Positions 6,977-8,627 of a DNA stretch of 8,627 bases are shown piece after piece. This DNA is from an uncultured Oscillospiraceae bacterium. Lineage in GTDB: Bacteria > Bacillota > Clostridia > Oscillospirales > Acutalibacteraceae. Where the stretch lies: NCBI GenBank assembly GCA_902462665.1, contig CABQCM010000035.1:1-8627 (forward strand), read 5' to 3'. Positions within the stretch are counted from its first letter, which is position 1; every line of letters begins with the position of its first letter. A program made the translations under genes and the position numbers. The notes under the pieces were generated by a model that was not told where the DNA came from, did no database searches, and saw only the letters and a list, made by a program, of their open reading frames with translations.

Positions 6977-6993
6977 ATGGTCATTTCTCCCTT
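6974..6993 (-). promoter_or_regulatory. Ribosome binding site of the activase gene with a three-codon upstream ORF
   Basis: AAGGGAG (6993 down to 6987) lies 10 nt before the activase ATG at 6976. Between them is a second ATG at 6984, only 2 nt from the ribosome binding site, that reads Met-Thr-Ile-stop. Its TGA overlaps the activase ATG in the string ATATGA. The activase frame is certain from the motif at its N-terminus. Whether the tiny frame is translated is unknown. Confidence 0.5.
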
Positions 6994-7038
6994 ACCGCCG
7001 TTACTGAGTGAGGCTACAGTTCGACAAATTATGAATTC

Positions 7039-7067
7039 ATTTTACATAAATTCGAGCGTGGTGTCAA
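7039..7067 (-). promoter_or_regulatory. Sigma-A promoter of the leftward activase operon
   Basis: Reading the minus strand, a perfect TTGACA (7067 down to 7062) is followed after 17 bp by TAAAAT (7044 down to 7039), five of six consensus bases. The predicted start is near 7032, giving a 55-nt leader. A 10-bp palindrome, ATGAATTCAT at 7031-7040, overlaps the -10 box and start site and could be a short operator, though that may be chance. Confidence 0.8.
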
Positions 7068-7209
7068 TCGTAAACCGTACATTTTCCGGCATTTTCATAA
7101 AAAACAAACCATTGCGCTCCGCTTTTCGTAGAAACCGTGGACAGCCCTCTATGTTCTATGCATATGTGCCCCATCCTTTTATCATGACGGCGGGCCGGGA
7201 GAACTTCGC
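7068..7209. other. Spacer between the two divergent promoters
   Basis: About 140 bp of non-coding DNA separates the -35 boxes of the leftward and rightward promoters. I see no strong hairpin, no convincing catabolite-repression (cre) site and no gene in it. Confidence 0.5.
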
Positions 7210-7238
7210 TTGACTTCCCCTCGAAGGTATGGTATAGT
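7210..7238 (+). promoter_or_regulatory. Sigma-A promoter of the GH3 gene
   Basis: TTGACT at 7210-7215 and TATAGT at 7233-7238 are each five of six consensus bases at the ideal 17-bp spacing, with an extended -10 TG at 7230-7231. The predicted transcription start is near 7245, giving a leader of about 110 nt. Confidence 0.82.
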
Positions 7239-7254
7239 TGAAATTAATCCATTT

Positions 7255-7268
7255 CGTTCACGTGAACG
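7255..7268 (+). promoter_or_regulatory. Perfect 14-bp palindrome, candidate repressor operator
   Basis: CGTTCACGTGAACG is a perfect inverted repeat centred on CACGTG. It lies about +10 to +23 from the predicted GH3 transcription start, where a bound repressor would block initiation or early elongation. Sugar-responsive LacI-family regulators often bind palindromes of this size with a central CG, but no regulator gene is in the window, so the family is a guess. Confidence 0.55.
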
Positions 7269-7288
7269 CGACGTAATATAACTTTAAT

Positions 7289-7329
7289 TTCCGACACAGG
7301 AAACAGCACGCGGATTTCCTGTGTCGGAA
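7289..7329 (+). promoter_or_regulatory. Perfect 15-bp leader hairpin upstream of the GH3 gene
   Basis: TTCCGACACAGGAAA at 7289-7303 pairs perfectly with 7315-7329 around an 11-nt loop (CAGCACGCGGA). The hairpin lies wholly in the 5' leader, ending 25 nt before the start codon and 6 nt before the ribosome binding site. No T-run follows, so it is not an intrinsic terminator. It may protect the 5' end of the mRNA, hold the ribosome binding site open, or, as DNA, serve as a second regulator site. Confidence 0.7.
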
Positions 7330-7354
7330 GCAATCAGGAAAGGTGTGGGTTAAG

Positions 7355-8627
7355 ATGACACGAAGCGAAGCGACAAGCCGGGCGGCCGCGCTGGTTGCCC
7401 AAATGACGGCGGAGGAAAAGGTATCCCAGATGCTGTATACTTCCCCCGCGATTGAGCGGTTGGGAATCCGCTCTTATAATTGGTGGAACGAGGCGCTGCA
7501 CGGGGTGGCCCGCGCCGGGTTGGCTACCGTATTTCCGCAGGCCATTTCGATGGCCGCTGCTTTCGACCCTGATTTGGTTCAAGGCGTCGCCGACACCGTC
7601 GCCAAGGAGGCACGGGCCAAGTATAACGCCGCCCAGGCTAAGAATGACCATGGCCAATACAAAGGGCTGACCTTCTGGTCGCCTAATATCAATATTTTTC
7701 GCGATCCCCGATGGGGCCGCGGGCACGAAACCTACGGCGAAGATCCTTACTTGACCGCCACGCTCGGCAAGGCGTATGTCCAAGGCTTGCAGGGCGAAGG
7801 GGAATTCCTCAAAGCCGCGGCCTGCGCAAAGCATTTTGCGGTGCATTCCGGCCCGGAACAGGATCGTCATTCTTTTAACGCCGAGGTAGGGGAACAGGAT
7901 TTGTGGGAAACCTACCTGCCTGCTTTTGAACTGCTTGTAAAGGATGCGAAGGTCGAGAGCGTCATGGGCGCTTATAACCGTTTTAACGGCGAACCCTGCT
8001 GCGGCAGCCCGACCTTGCTGCAGGATATTTTGCGCAAAGCATGGGGGTTCGAGGGACATGTCGTGTCCGACTGCGGCGCTATTCAGGATTTTCATACCAC
8101 GCATCATGTCACGGCGACAGGGGTGGAGTCAGCGGCTTTGGCGGCCGAAAACGGCTGCGACCTCAACTGCGGCGCGATGTATGGCTATCTGATGCAGGCG
8201 CTCGACCAAGGGCTAATTACCGAAGATAGGCTGACCGAGTCGGTTACCCGGCTGTTTACCACTCGGATGCTGCTGGGCGAATTTGAAGAAAAACGTCCCT
8301 TTGCCGATATCGGCATGGAATGGGTGGATCACCCTGAGCATCAAAAACAGAATCTTGAGGCCGCCAAGCGATCAATGGTGCTGTTAAAAAATAATGGTAT
8401 CCTGCCCCTTTCGCCCGATTCGATTAAGTCCATTGCGGTCATCGGCCCGCAGGCCGACTCGATACGGGTGCTCGAGGGCAACTATAACGGTACGGCAGGG
8501 GAATATATTACCATTGCTGAAGGCGTGCGCAAAGCTTATCCTAAGGCGCGTGTTTACGTATCTCGAGGCTGTCATTTGTACTTGGATACCATCGAGGGAG
8601 AGACGGCCGATATGCTCACCGAAGCCG
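7355..8627 (+). CDS. GH3 beta-xylosidase/beta-glucosidase, N-terminal 424 residues (runs off the right edge)
   Basis: The reading frame starts at ATG 7355, preceded by AGGAAAGG at 7336-7343 (11-nt gap), and stays open to the window end. The GH3 TIM-barrel domain is clear: YNWWNEALHGVAR at 41-53, DPRWGRGHETYGEDP at 117-131, CAKHFAVHSGPEQDRH at 157-172, and the nucleophile Asp239 in VVSDCGAI. The second, alpha/beta sandwich domain starts at about 338 (SMVLLKNNGILPL, then IAVIGPQAD) and NYNGTAGEY at 377-385; the acid/base residue should lie past the edge. NWWNEALHGVAR is typical of the clade holding beta-xylosidases, but beta-glucosidase activity cannot be excluded. There is no signal peptide, so it should act in the cytoplasm on imported oligosaccharides, after the dockerin enzyme and SGNH hydrolase in a likely pathway. 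It is divergent from the activase operon and has its own promoter, palindrome and leader hairpin. Confidence 0.95.
   Translation, partial: MTRSEATSRAAALVAQMTAEEKVSQMLYTSPAIERLGIRSYNWWNEALHGVARAGLATVFPQAISMAAAFDPDLVQGVADTVAKEARAKYNAAQAKNDHGQYKGLTFWSPNINIFRDPRWGRGHETYGEDPYLTATLGKAYVQGLQGEGEFLKAAACAKHFAVHSGPEQDRHSFNAEVGEQDLWETYLPAFELLVKDAKVESVMGAYNRFNGEPCCGSPTLLQDILRKAWGFEGHVVSDCGAIQDFHTTHHVTATGVESAALAAENGCDLNCGAMYGYLMQALDQGLITEDRLTESVTRLFTTRMLLGEFEEKRPFADIGMEWVDHPEHQKQNLEAAKRSMVLLKNNGILPLSPDSIKSIAVIGPQADSIRVLEGNYNGTAGEYITIAEGVRKAYPKARVYVSRGCHLYLDTIEGETADMLTEA

Noticed and set aside
7294..7307. ACACAGGAAACAGC, identical to part of the E. coli lacZ leader
   Set aside because: The match stops at once on both sides, no lac promoter or vector sequence is present, and the string is part of a native perfect hairpin. 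It is coincidence, not contamination.
7334..8107. Open 257-codon frame on the minus strand
   Set aside because: It is antisense to the GH3 gene, whose catalytic motifs settle the coding strand.
1..8627. tRNA, rRNA, CRISPR array, transposase or phage genes
   Set aside because: I read both strands for cloverleaf-like inverted repeats, regularly spaced repeats and mobile-element protein motifs and saw none.

Overview
The window looks like chromosomal DNA from an anaerobic Gram-positive member of the Clostridia, probably an Oscillospirales/Ruminococcaceae-type fibre degrader. This is inferred from purine-rich AGGAG-type ribosome binding sites, sigma-A-like promoters, a dockerin-bearing secreted glycosidase, an oxygen-sensitive-type acyl-CoA dehydratase activase family and mid-range GC content. 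No species can be named from the sequence alone.

Layout. (1) Positions 2-1342, plus strand: the 3' part of a large extracellular glycosidase. It has a GH36-like (alpha-galactosidase superfamily) C-terminal region, an unassigned module of about 160 residues and a C-terminal type I dockerin, and is closed by a strong 13-bp terminator hairpin. (2) Positions 1670-2335, plus strand: a complete cytoplasmic SGNH/GDSL hydrolase, probably a carbohydrate esterase. It has its own extended -10 promoter and a pair of direct repeats 22 bp apart just upstream. A bidirectional terminator follows at 2370-2414. (3) Positions 2415-2732: about 320 bp with no convincing gene, holding a weak ORF-like stretch and weak hairpins. 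(4) Positions 6976 down to 2733, minus strand: a two-gene operon. It encodes a 975-residue protein with two tandem BadF/BadG-type activase ATPase domains plus a DUF2229-like Cys-rich region, then a 424-residue COG3581-like partner. In many Clostridia these parts form one polypeptide of about 1,400 residues; here they are split at the domain linker. (5) Positions 6977-7354: a divergent control region with a near-consensus promoter for each direction, a perfect 14-bp palindrome just downstream of the rightward start site, and a perfect 15-bp leader hairpin. (6) Position 7355 to the right edge, plus strand: the N-terminal 424 residues of a cytoplasmic GH3 beta-xylosidase/beta-glucosidase.

How the parts may work together (inference). 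The dockerin enzyme would be anchored outside the cell and release sugars from plant polysaccharide. Imported, possibly acetylated oligosaccharides would be deacetylated by the SGNH hydrolase and cleaved to monosaccharides by the GH3 enzyme, whose promoter looks repressor-controlled. The activase-like operon is a separate Fe-S, ATP-driven electron-transfer module whose substrate cannot be read from the window. The most interesting items are that split operon, the unassigned module before the dockerin, and the operator and hairpin architecture in front of the GH3 gene.
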